The notes under the pieces were generated by a model, which was given only the letters and a program-made list of their open reading frames with translations, was not told the origin of the DNA and did no database searches. Of a DNA stretch of 64,000 nucleotides, positions 55,073-63,941 are shown one piece after another. Source of the DNA: Vibrio sp. CK2-1 (lineage in GTDB: Bacteria; Pseudomonadota; Gammaproteobacteria; Enterobacterales; Vibrionaceae); the NCBI RefSeq assembly GCF_021726515.1, contig NZ_JAKKCJ010000001.1, positions 248,001 to 312,000 of the forward strand. Direction: 5' to 3'. Within the stretch, counting starts at the first letter, position 1. Each line of letters starts with the position of its first letter. Position numbers and translations under genes: made by a program.

Positions 55073-55348
55073 ATGAACAAGAAACCAACTCGTACAGAAG
55101 CCATGCAAATCATCATTAATGAAGCAAAGGAGACTTTTCCTTTGTATGAAGAAGATACCTTTGTTTGCGGTACTGAAGGTAATTGTATTGGCTGCCCTAA
55201 AAAGTTAATGGAACTGGTTGATTCTGAACTATCATATTGGGAGAGTGCACTAAAGCGTGGCGTCACTCCTCAATTTGATGAAATCCGCCGTTTTGGCAAG
55301 CTATGTAAAAACGTTAAACGCGGTTTAGTGCGTAACAATATTTTGTAA
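55073..55348 (+). CDS. Small cysteine-containing hypothetical protein
   Basis: A 91-residue soluble protein starting MNKKPTRTEAMQIIINEAKE. Four cysteines occur, three close together in FVCGTEGNCIGCPKKLMEL (C-x5-C-x2-C) and one in GKLCKNVKRG, which would suit a metal or iron-sulfur site. I do not recognise the family. AGAGGG precedes the ATG at 55073. Confidence 0.72.
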   Translation: MNKKPTRTEAMQIIINEAKETFPLYEEDTFVCGTEGNCIGCPKKLMELVDSELSYWESALKRGVTPQFDEIRRFGKLCKNVKRGLVRNNIL

Positions 55349-55752
55349 TCCTCTCCTCCTTCCTTCTGATGCTAGCCAATAGCCTTATATACTTGAATTT
55401 TATCCATAGTGTTCTAAGTTTTAGTTAAGCGAAAATTTTCAATCATCATTAAATTCAGTGGCTAAATGACTGATATTGGCTATTTTGTTTTAATTCTCAC
55501 AAAATAAATGTGTAGTGTACTTAACATTTTCCGGCCAAAAACAGTAAAAACCTAAGCAAATTTAATGTTTAAATTTGTTAGATCACTCAACATATTGGGA
55601 TAAAACCACACCGAAATCGTGATCATGATCACACCAACAAAGAACCCGCATTTTTCTCATGTGTTTAGCCCAAAATGTTTATGAAAAGATGATTAAGTAA
55701 AACCTTAGATAAAACATCGTTATGAACGACATCACCAAGGAAAGGAGAGCAA
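55349..55752. other. Promoter region of the TRAP transporter operon
   Basis: About 400 AT-rich bases with no credible gene. It holds a CRP-like palindrome at 55618-55633 and probably the promoter downstream of it. Confidence 0.6.
55618..55633. promoter_or_regulatory. CRP-like site upstream of the TRAP genes
   Basis: CGTGATCATGATCACA, flanked by AAAT, differs at one core base from TGTGA-N6-TCACA. It lies 119 bases before the start of the binding-protein gene and suggests cAMP-CRP activation. Confidence 0.7.
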
Positions 55753-56772
55753 ATGTTTACTCGAAATAGCTTCAAAAAGCTTGCTACCGTATCTTGCATT
55801 GCCGCAAGTATTGGATTTTCAAGTTTTGCTAGTGCCGATACGTGGCGTTATGCCCATGAAGAATATGAAAATGATGTTCAAGATATTTATGCTCAACAAT
55901 TCAAAAAGTACATCGAAGATAACTCTGATCACACCCTAAAAGTTTATCGTTTTGGTGAGCTTGGTGAGTCGGATGACATTATGGAACAAACACAAAGCGG
56001 TATTTTGCAGTTTGTTAACCAATCACCTGGCTTCACGGGTTCATTGATTCCAGAGGCGCAAATCTTCTTTATTCCTTACTTAATGCCTACGGATATTCAA
56101 GCGGTTATTAAATTCTTTGGTAGCAGTAAAGCCATCAATGAAGACTTCCCTAAACTGTATGCAGAACAAGGCCTAGAGCTGCTAAAAATGTATCCAGAAG
56201 GTGAAATGGTTTTAACCACTGATGAGCCAATCACTTCTCCTGATGAGCTTAAAGGTAAAAAAATCCGTGTAATGACAAACCCTCTATTGTCATCAACTTA
56301 TGAAGCCTTTGGTGCAACACCTACCCCGCTTCCTTGGGGTGAAGTATACGGCGCACTACAAACGAATATGATTCAAGGCCAGGAAAACCCAATCTTCTGG
56401 ATTGAATCAGGTGGTTTATATGAAGTGTCACCAAATCTAATTTTCACTCATCACGGCTGGTTTACTACCGCTTCAATGGCGAATAAGAAGTTCTATGATG
56501 GCTTATCAGATGAAGATAAAGCATTGATCCAAAAAGCTTCTGATTTCGCTTATGACGGAACCATTAAGCACATTACGGGTTTAGCGGAAAAATCACTTAA
56601 GCAAATCCAGTCTAAGAGCGACAAAGTCACCGTCACTCGTTTGACTGATGAACAACTTGCTAAATTTAAAGCAAGAGCCCCTCAAGTTGAAAAAACGTTT
56701 ATTGAAATGACAGGTGAAGGTGGCCAAGCCTTACTTGATCAATTCAAGGCGGATTTAAAAGCTTCACAATAA
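55753..56772 (+). CDS. TRAP transporter solute-binding protein (DctP family)
   Basis: A 339-residue periplasmic protein with a signal peptide (cleavage after SSFASA, about residue 28). It has the DctP-family features: WRYAHEEYENDVQDIYAQQF, GELGESDDIMEQTQSGILQF, and the ligand-binding arginine in ELKGKKIRVMTNPLLSSTYE followed by ALQTNMIQGQENP. TRAP receptors of this type usually bind carboxylates; the ligand cannot be told. AAAGGAGAG precedes the ATG. The two membrane subunits follow. Confidence 0.9.
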   Translation: MFTRNSFKKLATVSCIAASIGFSSFASADTWRYAHEEYENDVQDIYAQQFKKYIEDNSDHTLKVYRFGELGESDDIMEQTQSGILQFVNQSPGFTGSLIPEAQIFFIPYLMPTDIQAVIKFFGSSKAINEDFPKLYAEQGLELLKMYPEGEMVLTTDEPITSPDELKGKKIRVMTNPLLSSTYEAFGATPTPLPWGEVYGALQTNMIQGQENPIFWIESGGLYEVSPNLIFTHHGWFTTASMANKKFYDGLSDEDKALIQKASDFAYDGTIKHITGLAEKSLKQIQSKSDKVTVTRLTDEQLAKFKARAPQVEKTFIEMTGEGGQALLDQFKADLKASQ

Positions 56773-56828
56773 TAATTAGCTTTAACTAAGGTGAATTAAC
56801 CTCAGTTACGGATAATTACAGTAGGACT

Positions 56829-56874
56829 GAGCACCGAGTCACTTTGCCACACGAGAGTATTCGGTGCTCTTTAT
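56829..56874 (+). terminator. Hairpin between TRAP receptor and membrane subunits
   Basis: GAGCACCGA pairs with TCGGTGCTC (23-base loop), followed by TTTATT. It likely lowers expression of the membrane genes relative to the receptor. Confidence 0.6.
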
Positions 56875-56887
56875 TGAAGGAAGCACT

Positions 56888-57463
56888 ATGCCTAATTCAG
56901 ATAGGTTAGATTACCACTCCGAACTGCCCGGTTTTTTGGGCACCCTCGATAACTTTCTAAGCAAAATAGAAGCGGTGATGCTCGCGACCGGCGTATTGCT
57001 CATGGCTTTAAATACTTGCATCAATGTCGTTGCTCGATTTGTCTTTGGTGAAGGCTTGTTCTTTGCGGGCGAAATTAATCGAATATTGATCATTCTTATT
57101 ACGTTTGCCGGAATCGGCTTTGCTGCTCGTCTAGGGCGTCATATTCGCATGTCAGCGTTTTTCGATATGTTGCCTGATAGTGGCAGAAAATTTTTGATGA
57201 TCCTCATTTCACTTATCACAGCCGTCATTATGTTTGCTTTGGCTTACTTTTCTTTCCAATACGTGGTGAGCGTTTATGAACGAGGCCGAATCTTACCGGC
57301 ACTTGGGTTTGAAATTTGGTGGATTTATATTTGGGTGCCAATGGGTTTTGCTATTACCGGCGTTCAATACTTACTCACTGCATTTAAAAATCTCACTAGT
57401 CAAAAAGTTTACTTATCAAGTGGTGTCGTTGATGGCTACACCGATCATGAACAAGATCTATAA
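56888..57463 (+). CDS. TRAP transporter small membrane subunit (DctQ family)
   Basis: A 191-residue membrane protein with four hydrophobic segments. NVVARFVFGEGLFFAGEINR is the DctQ signature, followed by FAGIGFAARLGRHIRMSAFF. The frame opens at 56864, but ATG 56888 has AAGGAAG just upstream. It lies 12 bases before the large subunit. Confidence 0.9.
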   Translation: MPNSDRLDYHSELPGFLGTLDNFLSKIEAVMLATGVLLMALNTCINVVARFVFGEGLFFAGEINRILIILITFAGIGFAARLGRHIRMSAFFDMLPDSGRKFLMILISLITAVIMFALAYFSFQYVVSVYERGRILPALGFEIWWIYIWVPMGFAITGVQYLLTAFKNLTSQKVYLSSGVVDGYTDHEQDL

Positions 57464-57475
57464 AGGCACTATTTT

Positions 57476-58762
57476 ATGGCACTGACTTTAATGCTCATCA
57501 TGTTGGTACTGCTATTAATTGGCTTTCCAATGATGATCCCTCTCACCGCGGCAGCTCTCACGGGCTTTTATATGATGTTTGGCGGAATGAGCCAAATGGA
57601 TACCTTTATTCAGCAAGTACTTGGAGGTATTCGCCCTGCTTCTCTGATCGCGGTTCCCATGTTTATTCTTGCTGCGGATATTATGACGCGCGGACAATCA
57701 GCACATCGACTGATCAATATGGTAATGACCTTTATTGGCCACATCAAAGGTGGTTTAGCGATCAGTACTGCGACTTCTTGTACTTTATTTGGTGCGGTTT
57801 CTGGTTCTACCCAAGCAACGGTAGTGGCTGTCGGTTCAGCGCTGCGCCCTAAATTACTTAAAGCGGGTTACAGTGATTCCTTTTCATTGGCCCTTATTAT
57901 TAATGCCAGTGATATCGCGTTTTTAATTCCACCAAGTATCGGCATGATTATTTATGGCGTGATCTCGGAAACGTCAATTGCAGAGCTATTTATTGCAGGC
58001 ATTGGCCCTGGCTTAATGATCTTGTTGTTCTTCTCTATTTACTGCTACATCTACGCGACCATTAAAAAAGTACCTACCGAAGAAAAAGCCAGTTGGAGTG
58101 AAAGGTTAACTGCCTCAAAACGTGCTATTTGGCCATTAATGTTCCCAATTATTATTGTCGGTGGTATTTATGGCGGTGTATTTAGCCCAACCGAAGCGGC
58201 GGCGGTGTGTGTTCTCTATGCCATCATTTTAGAGTTTGTTATTTTCCGATCGCTCAGCACGCAAGATATTTATGTGATTGCCAAATCTACCGGGTTAATT
58301 ACCGCAGTGGTCTTTATACTCGTTGGGGTCGGCAATGGTTTCTCGTGGATCATTTCTTTTGCGCAAGTGCCGCAAACCATTTTAGATGCGATTGGCATTG
58401 ATCAAATGGGGCCACTTGGCGTATTAGCTTCTATTTCAGTCGCCTTTTTCGTGGCTTGTATGTTTGTTGATCCTATCGTGGTGATCTTGGTATTAACCCC
58501 CATCTTTGCACCCGCGATTGCGGCAACGGGGCTCGATCCTGTTCATGTTGGTATCATTATTACCCTGCAAGTTGCGATTGGTTCCGCCACCCCGCCGTTT
58601 GGCTGTGACATATTTACCGCAATTGCCATCTTTAAACGTCCTTATTGGGAAGTGATTCGTGGCACTGGGCCATTTATCTTTATCCTGTTGTTGTCAGCAG
58701 CTTTGCTCATTTTCTTCCCAAGCATTGCACTATTTTTAAGAGATATCGCCTTTGCAGACTAG
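57476..58762 (+). CDS. TRAP transporter large membrane subunit (DctM family)
   Basis: A 428-residue membrane subunit with about twelve segments that forms the sodium-driven transport path. Family landmarks are LGGIRPASLIAVPMFILAAD, GSTQATVVAVGSALRPKLLK, NASDIAFLIPPSIGMIIYG and PPFGCDIFTAIAIFKRPYWE. With the DctP and DctQ genes it makes a complete TRAP system. Confidence 0.93.
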   Translation: MALTLMLIMLVLLLIGFPMMIPLTAAALTGFYMMFGGMSQMDTFIQQVLGGIRPASLIAVPMFILAADIMTRGQSAHRLINMVMTFIGHIKGGLAISTATSCTLFGAVSGSTQATVVAVGSALRPKLLKAGYSDSFSLALIINASDIAFLIPPSIGMIIYGVISETSIAELFIAGIGPGLMILLFFSIYCYIYATIKKVPTEEKASWSERLTASKRAIWPLMFPIIIVGGIYGGVFSPTEAAAVCVLYAIILEFVIFRSLSTQDIYVIAKSTGLITAVVFILVGVGNGFSWIISFAQVPQTILDAIGIDQMGPLGVLASISVAFFVACMFVDPIVVILVLTPIFAPAIAATGLDPVHVGIIITLQVAIGSATPPFGCDIFTAIAIFKRPYWEVIRGTGPFIFILLLSAALLIFFPSIALFLRDIAFAD

Positions 58763-58793
58763 CCAGTTCGACTAATTTAACATTGAGATACAA

Positions 58794-58834
58794 AAAGGCC
58801 TCACGCTATATCAAAACGTGAGGCCTTTGTTTTA
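58794..58834. terminator. Terminator after the TRAP operon
   Basis: AAAGGCCTCACG pairs perfectly with CGTGAGGCCTTT across an 11-base loop, with T-rich tail. Confidence 0.9.
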
Positions 58835-58902
58835 TTTGAACGCTTTATCTAAAAATTAGCTTACATGCTTTAAGCAACTAACCATTCATTAAGAAATGGT
58901 TC

Positions 58903-59331
58903 TTAAGCAACCGATAGTTCAATCGCGATATTACCGCGAGTCGCATTTGAGTACGGGCAAACTTCGTGTGCTTTGTTGACGAGATCTTGAGCAGTCGCTT
59001 TATCAAGGTCACCAACATTCACTTCTAATTTCACAGCAATACCAAATCCGCCTTCAATTGGGCCAATCGATACTTCAGAGTTAATGTGCGTGTCTTGTGG
59101 TAGTGCTACTTTTGCCTGACCTGCTACCAATTTCAGAGCACCAATAAAGCATGCTGCGTAACCTGCGGCAAAAAGTTGCTCAGGGTTGGTGCCTTGACCG
59201 TCATCACCGCCTAAACCTTTTGGTGTAGAAAGTGCCACATCCAAGCGACCATCATCTGATTTTGCTGAACCTTCACGTCCACCTGTTGCAGTCGCTTTAG
59301 CGGTGTAGGCAACACTTTGTAGTTCTTTCAT
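58903..59331 (-). CDS. ohr: Organic hydroperoxide resistance protein Ohr (OsmC family)
   Basis: A 142-residue peroxidase that reduces organic hydroperoxides with lipoylated protein as donor. The two redox cysteines lie in LFAAGYAACFIGAL and AHEVCPYSNATRGN, and the arginine region GGREGSA is present. It is divergent from a MarR regulator, and two palindromes lie between. Length is normal for Ohr. Confidence 0.93.
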   Translation of the reverse strand: MKELQSVAYTAKATATGGREGSAKSDDGRLDVALSTPKGLGGDDGQGTNPEQLFAAGYAACFIGALKLVAGQAKVALPQDTHINSEVSIGPIEGGFGIAVKLEVNVGDLDKATAQDLVNKAHEVCPYSNATRGNIAIELSVA

Positions 59332-59360
59332 GTTTTATTCCTTTTGGGTTGAGCGAAAAT

Positions 59361-59376
59361 ACTTTGCATGCAAAAT
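59361..59376. promoter_or_regulatory. Candidate OhrR operator 1
   Basis: ACTTTGCATGCAAAAT has the perfect 12-base palindrome TTTGCATGCAAA and lies 30 bases before ohr. Confidence 0.65.
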
Positions 59377-59405
59377 ACTAGATCGTAAAAACGTTAATTG
59401 CAAAT

Positions 59406-59421
59406 ACTTTGTGTGCAAACT
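59406..59421. promoter_or_regulatory. Candidate OhrR operator 2
   Basis: ACTTTGTGTGCAAACT repeats the first site with a change in the centre; the two sites are spaced 45 bases apart. Confidence 0.6.
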
Positions 59422-59441
59422 AAAATGGCGATAAGCACAAA

Positions 59442-59885
59442 ATGAGAATAGACATGAAACATCCCCAACTCAAACTCGACAACCAAATCTGCCACCGTTT
59501 ATATATGGCCTCTAATGGACTTACTCGTACCTACCGAGATTCATTAGCCGAACTCAATTTAACTTACCCACAATATGTTGTGATGATGGCGTTATGGGAA
59601 AAAGACGGCATTAGCATTACCGACCTGCTTGAGAAAACGGCGATTGATGGCAGCGCCATGACGCAAATTCTCAAAAAAATGGAAGATAAACAGCTATTGA
59701 ACATAGTGAAAGATCAACACGACAAACGTAAACGTGTCGTTAAATTGAGTAACGAAGGAGAGAGTTTGCAATCAAAAGCCGCGAAAATACCTGAACGCAT
59801 TCGCTGTCAATTTCCTAGTTTAAATGATGGAGAAGCCGACCAATTAGTCAGTCTTTTAGATAGGGTGATCAAAGATTTAAACTGA
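59442..59885 (+). CDS. ohrR: MarR-family peroxide sensor OhrR
   Basis: A 147-residue MarR protein. The sensing cysteine sits in LKLDNQICHRLYMASNGLTR (about residue 18), with the following tyrosines that OhrR uses, and the winged helix has YPQYVVMMALWEKDGISITD and KDQHDKRKRVVKLSNEG. It represses ohr until the cysteine is oxidised. A second possible start is the ATG at 59454; neither has a strong ribosome site. Confidence 0.88.
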   Translation: MRIDMKHPQLKLDNQICHRLYMASNGLTRTYRDSLAELNLTYPQYVVMMALWEKDGISITDLLEKTAIDGSAMTQILKKMEDKQLLNIVKDQHDKRKRVVKLSNEGESLQSKAAKIPERIRCQFPSLNDGEADQLVSLLDRVIKDLN

Positions 59886-60003
59886 TTTAGCGTAAAAATA
59901 AGACCTAAAACAAAATTTTAGCGTTTGCTATTTTGTCCTTTTCCCTTTTGATGATATTTAGATTAATAAAATTTAAAATATAATAATACAAAAGGTATTT
60001 GTG

Positions 60004-60861
60004 ATGAAAAAACGTTTTTTATTAATTCCCACTTTACTCGCTGCCTCATCTATTGCATCCGCCAATGTTCAATTTTCAAATCCAAATGATGCTCTTGGAG
60101 AACCTGCAGATTACCCTCAATTCTCAAATATTTTGGCGGCTTCTGAATTACAGATTTCCGATCCCGAAGGTAAGAAAAGTAATAAAGAATTCTTTGCCAC
60201 GGATAACGACTACACCGGCATAGTGAACCAAAACTTTTACGTAGATAAAGCAACAGAAGCTTTCGTCTTCAAAATGAAGAATGACCATTTACGTAACGAG
60301 CTTCGCGTGCAAAAAAACTTCCGCACCGACTTAGCTGATGAGTTTTATAAATTGTCTGCCGAAGTGCAAATCATCAACCCTGATGCGGCAATGAAAAACT
60401 CTAACTCGAAACAAAATGAAATTACGTTCTTGCAAGTACATAACAAAGGCTTAGATAACTCCGGTACTCATAATGTGCCACACCCACTACTTCGTGTTGT
60501 TTGGAAAGAAAACAATAAAGGCGTCAAAGGTCATTTCTGGGCAGTCACAAAAAATAATGCTGTCATTTGCAAAGGCAGCGCAGGTGCAAAAAATAAAGAT
60601 AAAGAAGTATGTCAACATGATGTTGCTTACACCATGGTCGATTTAGGCACTGCACCTAGTGATAAAATGACAAAATTTGATGTCACAGTAGGTAACAAAA
60701 CATTGGCAATTGATGTTAACGGTGAACGTAAGTTAGAGAAAGATATCGATTACTGGCGTCACCTATTGAGCTTTTTCAAAGCCGGTGTTTATAACCAATT
60801 TACGAATGGGCAAAGTGAAGCGCACTTTAAATCATTGGAATACACTGAAATCAAAAAATAA
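60004..60861 (+). CDS. Alginate lyase, polysaccharide lyase family 7
   Basis: A 285-residue secreted lyase with signal peptide (cleavage after SSIASA, about residue 19). The three PL7 motifs are visible: LRNELR (the R(S/T)ELR strand, here with N), ITFLQVHNK (QxH with catalytic histidine) and FFKAGVYNQF (catalytic tyrosine). A valine in QVH, where others have isoleucine, has been linked to polymannuronate preference. The ATG at 60004 has AAAGG before it. It fits a marine, brown-alga-using habit. It stands alone, without other alginate genes. Confidence 0.9.
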   Translation: MKKRFLLIPTLLAASSIASANVQFSNPNDALGEPADYPQFSNILAASELQISDPEGKKSNKEFFATDNDYTGIVNQNFYVDKATEAFVFKMKNDHLRNELRVQKNFRTDLADEFYKLSAEVQIINPDAAMKNSNSKQNEITFLQVHNKGLDNSGTHNVPHPLLRVVWKENNKGVKGHFWAVTKNNAVICKGSAGAKNKDKEVCQHDVAYTMVDLGTAPSDKMTKFDVTVGNKTLAIDVNGERKLEKDIDYWRHLLSFFKAGVYNQFTNGQSEAHFKSLEYTEIKK

Positions 60862-60869
60862 TTTAACAC

Positions 60870-60910
60870 AATCACCTACTTACTCCTCTTTAGTAAGTAG
60901 GTGATTCCAT
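60870..60910. terminator. Hairpin after the alginate lyase gene
   Basis: AATCACCTACTTACT pairs perfectly with AGTAAGTAGGTGATT across a 7-base loop; the tail is only moderately T-rich. Confidence 0.75.
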
Positions 60911-60991
60911 TTCTTGTTCCATCTCATCTTTTAATTAACTTTACACTTCTTGCTCTTGATTTCTTACTTTTGCTCTATATAGTAATCGCAA

Positions 60992-61006
60992 TGATAATAG
61001 TTATCG
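60992..61006. promoter_or_regulatory. Fur box upstream of the siderophore importer
   Basis: TGATAATAGTTATCG agrees with the TGATAATNATTATCA Fur pattern except at two bases and lies 20 bases before the start codon, covering the promoter. Confidence 0.8.
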
Positions 61007-61025
61007 ATTACATAAAGGATAAGAA

Positions 61026-61967
61026 ATGAAGTGTTTCAACAAATCTAGTTTGATAGCCTCCGCTTTCATCTCAATCGCAACGTTAAGCTCAGTTTCAGTG
61101 AATGCTAAATCTGTCACGGTTGATCATATTATGGGCTCAACCAAACTTGAATCATCACCACAGCGCGTGGTGGTCATTGGCACTGGCGCACTTGATGCCG
61201 TTGATGCACTTAAAATAAAGCCGGTTGCGGTTTCAAAAGGGACCGCTCTACCTGATTATCTCGATCAATATAACGCTGATAACATCGCTTCTTCTGGCAC
61301 CATTTTTGAACCTGATTTTGAAACCATTTATACCCAGAAGCCTGATCTTATTATTGTTGGCCCACGCAGCTCTAAACACTTCAAAGAGCTTTCTAAAATC
61401 GCTCCTACCTTTGTCTTTGCTGTAGAAAATGGTTCTGATTACTGGCAGAACACTCAAGCGCTCTGGAATGATTTAGGCGTAATTTTTGATAAACAAGAAT
61501 TGGTCAATCAGAAAATTGATGGGTTAAACCAACGTTTTGCCGCGATTAAATCTTATAACCAAAGCCATGATATGGATGCATTAATGCTAATGAGTTCTGG
61601 TGGTAATGTGACATCATTTGGTGAAGGTTCGCGTTTTTCCGTTCTCTATAAAGATTTCGGTTTCAAGCCAACCATCGCAGTTAAAGACAAGAAATCAGAA
61701 AAAACCGGTGGTCATGGTCAATTAGTATCTTACGAACTGGTTAGCCAAGAAAACCCATCGACATTATTGATTTTAGATCGCGATAAATTAGTCAACAAAG
61801 GCAAAAGCACTACCCGCCAAGACTTTGATAATGACCTCGTTAAGTCGACAAATGCCTATAAGAACAACCGTATGATCTACCTAGATATTCCAGCTTGGTA
61901 TGTGGCGAGCTCTGGTATTACGGCAACAGAAACTATGGTTAGCGATATTGAGTCATTAACTAAATAA
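61026..61967 (+). CDS. Ferric-siderophore ABC importer, periplasmic binding protein
   Basis: A 313-residue class III binding protein. The signal peptide ends near SVNAKS (about residue 27). RVVVIGTGALDAVDAL, EPDFETIYTQKPDLIIVGPR and a long bridging helix are the FepB/FatB/FeuA type features. With two permeases and an ATPase next to it, the order is that of the vctPDGC catechol-siderophore system of Vibrio, which I take as the nearest parallel. AAAGGATAAG precedes the ATG; the Fur box lies ahead. Confidence 0.88.
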   Translation: MKCFNKSSLIASAFISIATLSSVSVNAKSVTVDHIMGSTKLESSPQRVVVIGTGALDAVDALKIKPVAVSKGTALPDYLDQYNADNIASSGTIFEPDFETIYTQKPDLIIVGPRSSKHFKELSKIAPTFVFAVENGSDYWQNTQALWNDLGVIFDKQELVNQKIDGLNQRFAAIKSYNQSHDMDALMLMSSGGNVTSFGEGSRFSVLYKDFGFKPTIAVKDKKSEKTGGHGQLVSYELVSQENPSTLLILDRDKLVNKGKSTTRQDFDNDLVKSTNAYKNNRMIYLDIPAWYVASSGITATETMVSDIESLTK

Positions 61968-61985
61968 TCAAAGCTTGAGGTTGTT

Positions 61986-62924
61986 GTGGCTAAATTGCTG
62001 TTAATTTTAGTCTGCCTAAGTCTATCTTCATTATTTGTTGGGGTGGGTAACGTCTCGTTAATCCACCTTATTTCAGGTGATGCGAATGCTTGGCAATTAT
62101 TTCTCACCAGTCGTGTACCTCGCTTACTGGCGATTTTATTGGCTGGAGGCGGTTTAAGCATTGCTGGCCTTATTATGCAGCAAATCAGCCAAAACCGATT
62201 TGCCGCGCCTTCCACATCCGGCACCATAGAATGTGCCATGTTGGGTTTCGTTTTAAGCCTAGTGATTTTTGGTAATGGCGATCAACTCTGGCTGATTTTT
62301 GCCACTTCAATGATTGGCACCCTCTTTTTTGTTCAGTTGATTCAACGCATTCAATTTAAAAATGCCGTTTTTGTGCCTCTTATCGGTATCATTTTCGGCA
62401 ATATTGTCTCTTCAATGGCCACTTTCATTGCCTATAAATACGATGCGCTACAAAACCTATCTGGCTGGGCGGTGGCTAATTTTGCCAACATTTTGGCAGG
62501 TAACTTTGAGCTGCTCTATATCGCTATTCCAGTCGCTATTTTTAGTTACCTTTACGCAACTCGAATCTCGGCAGTTGGCATGGGTAAAGATTTTGCGATT
62601 AACCTAGGCTTAAATTATCAGCAAGTAATGACTATCGGGGTCGCTCTGGTTTCGATCATGTCGGCTTCTGTAGTGATGATCGTTGGCCAACTACCCTTTC
62701 TTGGTTTAATCGTGCCGAACCTCGTGAATCGTTTTTATGGCGATAATCTACGTAAAAACATCCCTCGCACCGCCATATTAGGCGCGATTTTAGTGCTGGC
62801 TTGTGATGTGGTTGGGCGCATTATTATCTTCCCTTACGAGATCCCAATTTCTATGGTGATTAGTTTATTAGGTGGCAGCGTGTTTATTTTCTTAGTATTA
62901 AAAGGAATGAAACATGAGCGCTAA
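61986..62924 (+). CDS. Ferric-siderophore ABC importer permease 1 (FecCD family)
   Basis: A 312-residue permease with about nine membrane segments. TSRVPRLLAILLAGGGLSIA, LIMQQISQNRFAAPSTSGT and GQLPFLGLIVPNLVNRFYGD are FecCD-family signatures. It begins with GTG after GAGG. It overlaps the next permease by 11 bases. VctD-like by position. Confidence 0.9.
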   Translation: MAKLLLILVCLSLSSLFVGVGNVSLIHLISGDANAWQLFLTSRVPRLLAILLAGGGLSIAGLIMQQISQNRFAAPSTSGTIECAMLGFVLSLVIFGNGDQLWLIFATSMIGTLFFVQLIQRIQFKNAVFVPLIGIIFGNIVSSMATFIAYKYDALQNLSGWAVANFANILAGNFELLYIAIPVAIFSYLYATRISAVGMGKDFAINLGLNYQQVMTIGVALVSIMSASVVMIVGQLPFLGLIVPNLVNRFYGDNLRKNIPRTAILGAILVLACDVVGRIIIFPYEIPISMVISLLGGSVFIFLVLKGMKHER

Positions 62925-63936
62925 ATTATTAAGTAAATCTGTGCTTAAAAACAAAAGGAATGCCTTTACTAGTAAGCATTTATGGTCAGGTGATAAACAA
63001 AAAATCATCGCTTTGTTACTACTAAGTCTCGTCATGGCAGCGCTGTTTATTGGCTATGGTTTAACCGCAGATAACTACCAATATTTCTTATCGCGTCGAG
63101 TGCCTAAAGTACTCGCCATGGTGATTGCTGGCTTTGCGATTGGCATAGCATCGTTTTGTTTTCAAACCATCACTAACAACCGTATCTTAACGCCAAGCAT
63201 TATGGGTTTTGACTCACTCTATCTGCTGATTCAAGTGCTAGTGGTGACTTTGTTTGGCGGATTAAGCGTGATGATGACTAACCATGTGATCAACTTTTCG
63301 ATATCAGTCGTCATGATGATGGGTTTCTCATTAGTCTTATTTCTGCTGTATTTCCGCTACTCCGCCAGCAATATTATTTCACTATTGCTATTAGGAGTGA
63401 TTTTCGGCCAGCTATTCCAAAGCGGATCTTCATTTTTAACCATGCTGATGGACCCTGATGAGTTTGCCAATGTTCAAGCCAGTATGTTTGCTAGCTTCAA
63501 TAATATTGATACCGAACTGGTTTACTGGACCATCCCAATATTAGCCATCGTCTCCATCTGGCTGTTTAAGCTGCATCGCACGCTCGATGTGTATTTACTC
63601 GACCAAGATAACGCCACCAGCCTAGGCGTCGATATCAAACGCACCACACGCACCGTGCTCGTTTTATCCTCAGTGTTAATTGCAATTTCGACGGCTTTAA
63701 TTGGGCCGATTATGTTCTTCGGTCTATTAATTACCAACCTAACACGTGAATGGCTAAAAACTTACCAACATAAGTACTTACTTACCGCCTGTGGCTTGAT
63801 GTCTGTAGCGACCTTGCTTACAGGGCAATGGATTATTGAAAAAGCATTCGGCTTTGAAACCACCTTAAGCGTGGTAATTAATTTTGTTGGCGGGATCTAT
63901 TTCTTATTCCTGCTATTACGCAATAAAGTGGTGTAA
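62914..63936 (+). CDS. Ferric-siderophore ABC importer permease 2 (FecCD family)
   Basis: A 340-residue permease pairing with the previous one. SRRVPKVLAMVIAGFAIGIA, FCFQTITNNRILTPSIMGFD and GPIMFFGLLITNLTREWL are the matching family motifs. A basic cytoplasmic N-terminus of about 30 residues comes before the first segment. VctG-like by position. The ATPase gene starts 5 bases after its stop. Confidence 0.9.
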   Translation: MSAKLLSKSVLKNKRNAFTSKHLWSGDKQKIIALLLLSLVMAALFIGYGLTADNYQYFLSRRVPKVLAMVIAGFAIGIASFCFQTITNNRILTPSIMGFDSLYLLIQVLVVTLFGGLSVMMTNHVINFSISVVMMMGFSLVLFLLYFRYSASNIISLLLLGVIFGQLFQSGSSFLTMLMDPDEFANVQASMFASFNNIDTELVYWTIPILAIVSIWLFKLHRTLDVYLLDQDNATSLGVDIKRTTRTVLVLSSVLIAISTALIGPIMFFGLLITNLTREWLKTYQHKYLLTACGLMSVATLLTGQWIIEKAFGFETTLSVVINFVGGIYFLFLLLRNKVV

Positions 63937-63941
63937 CCCTG

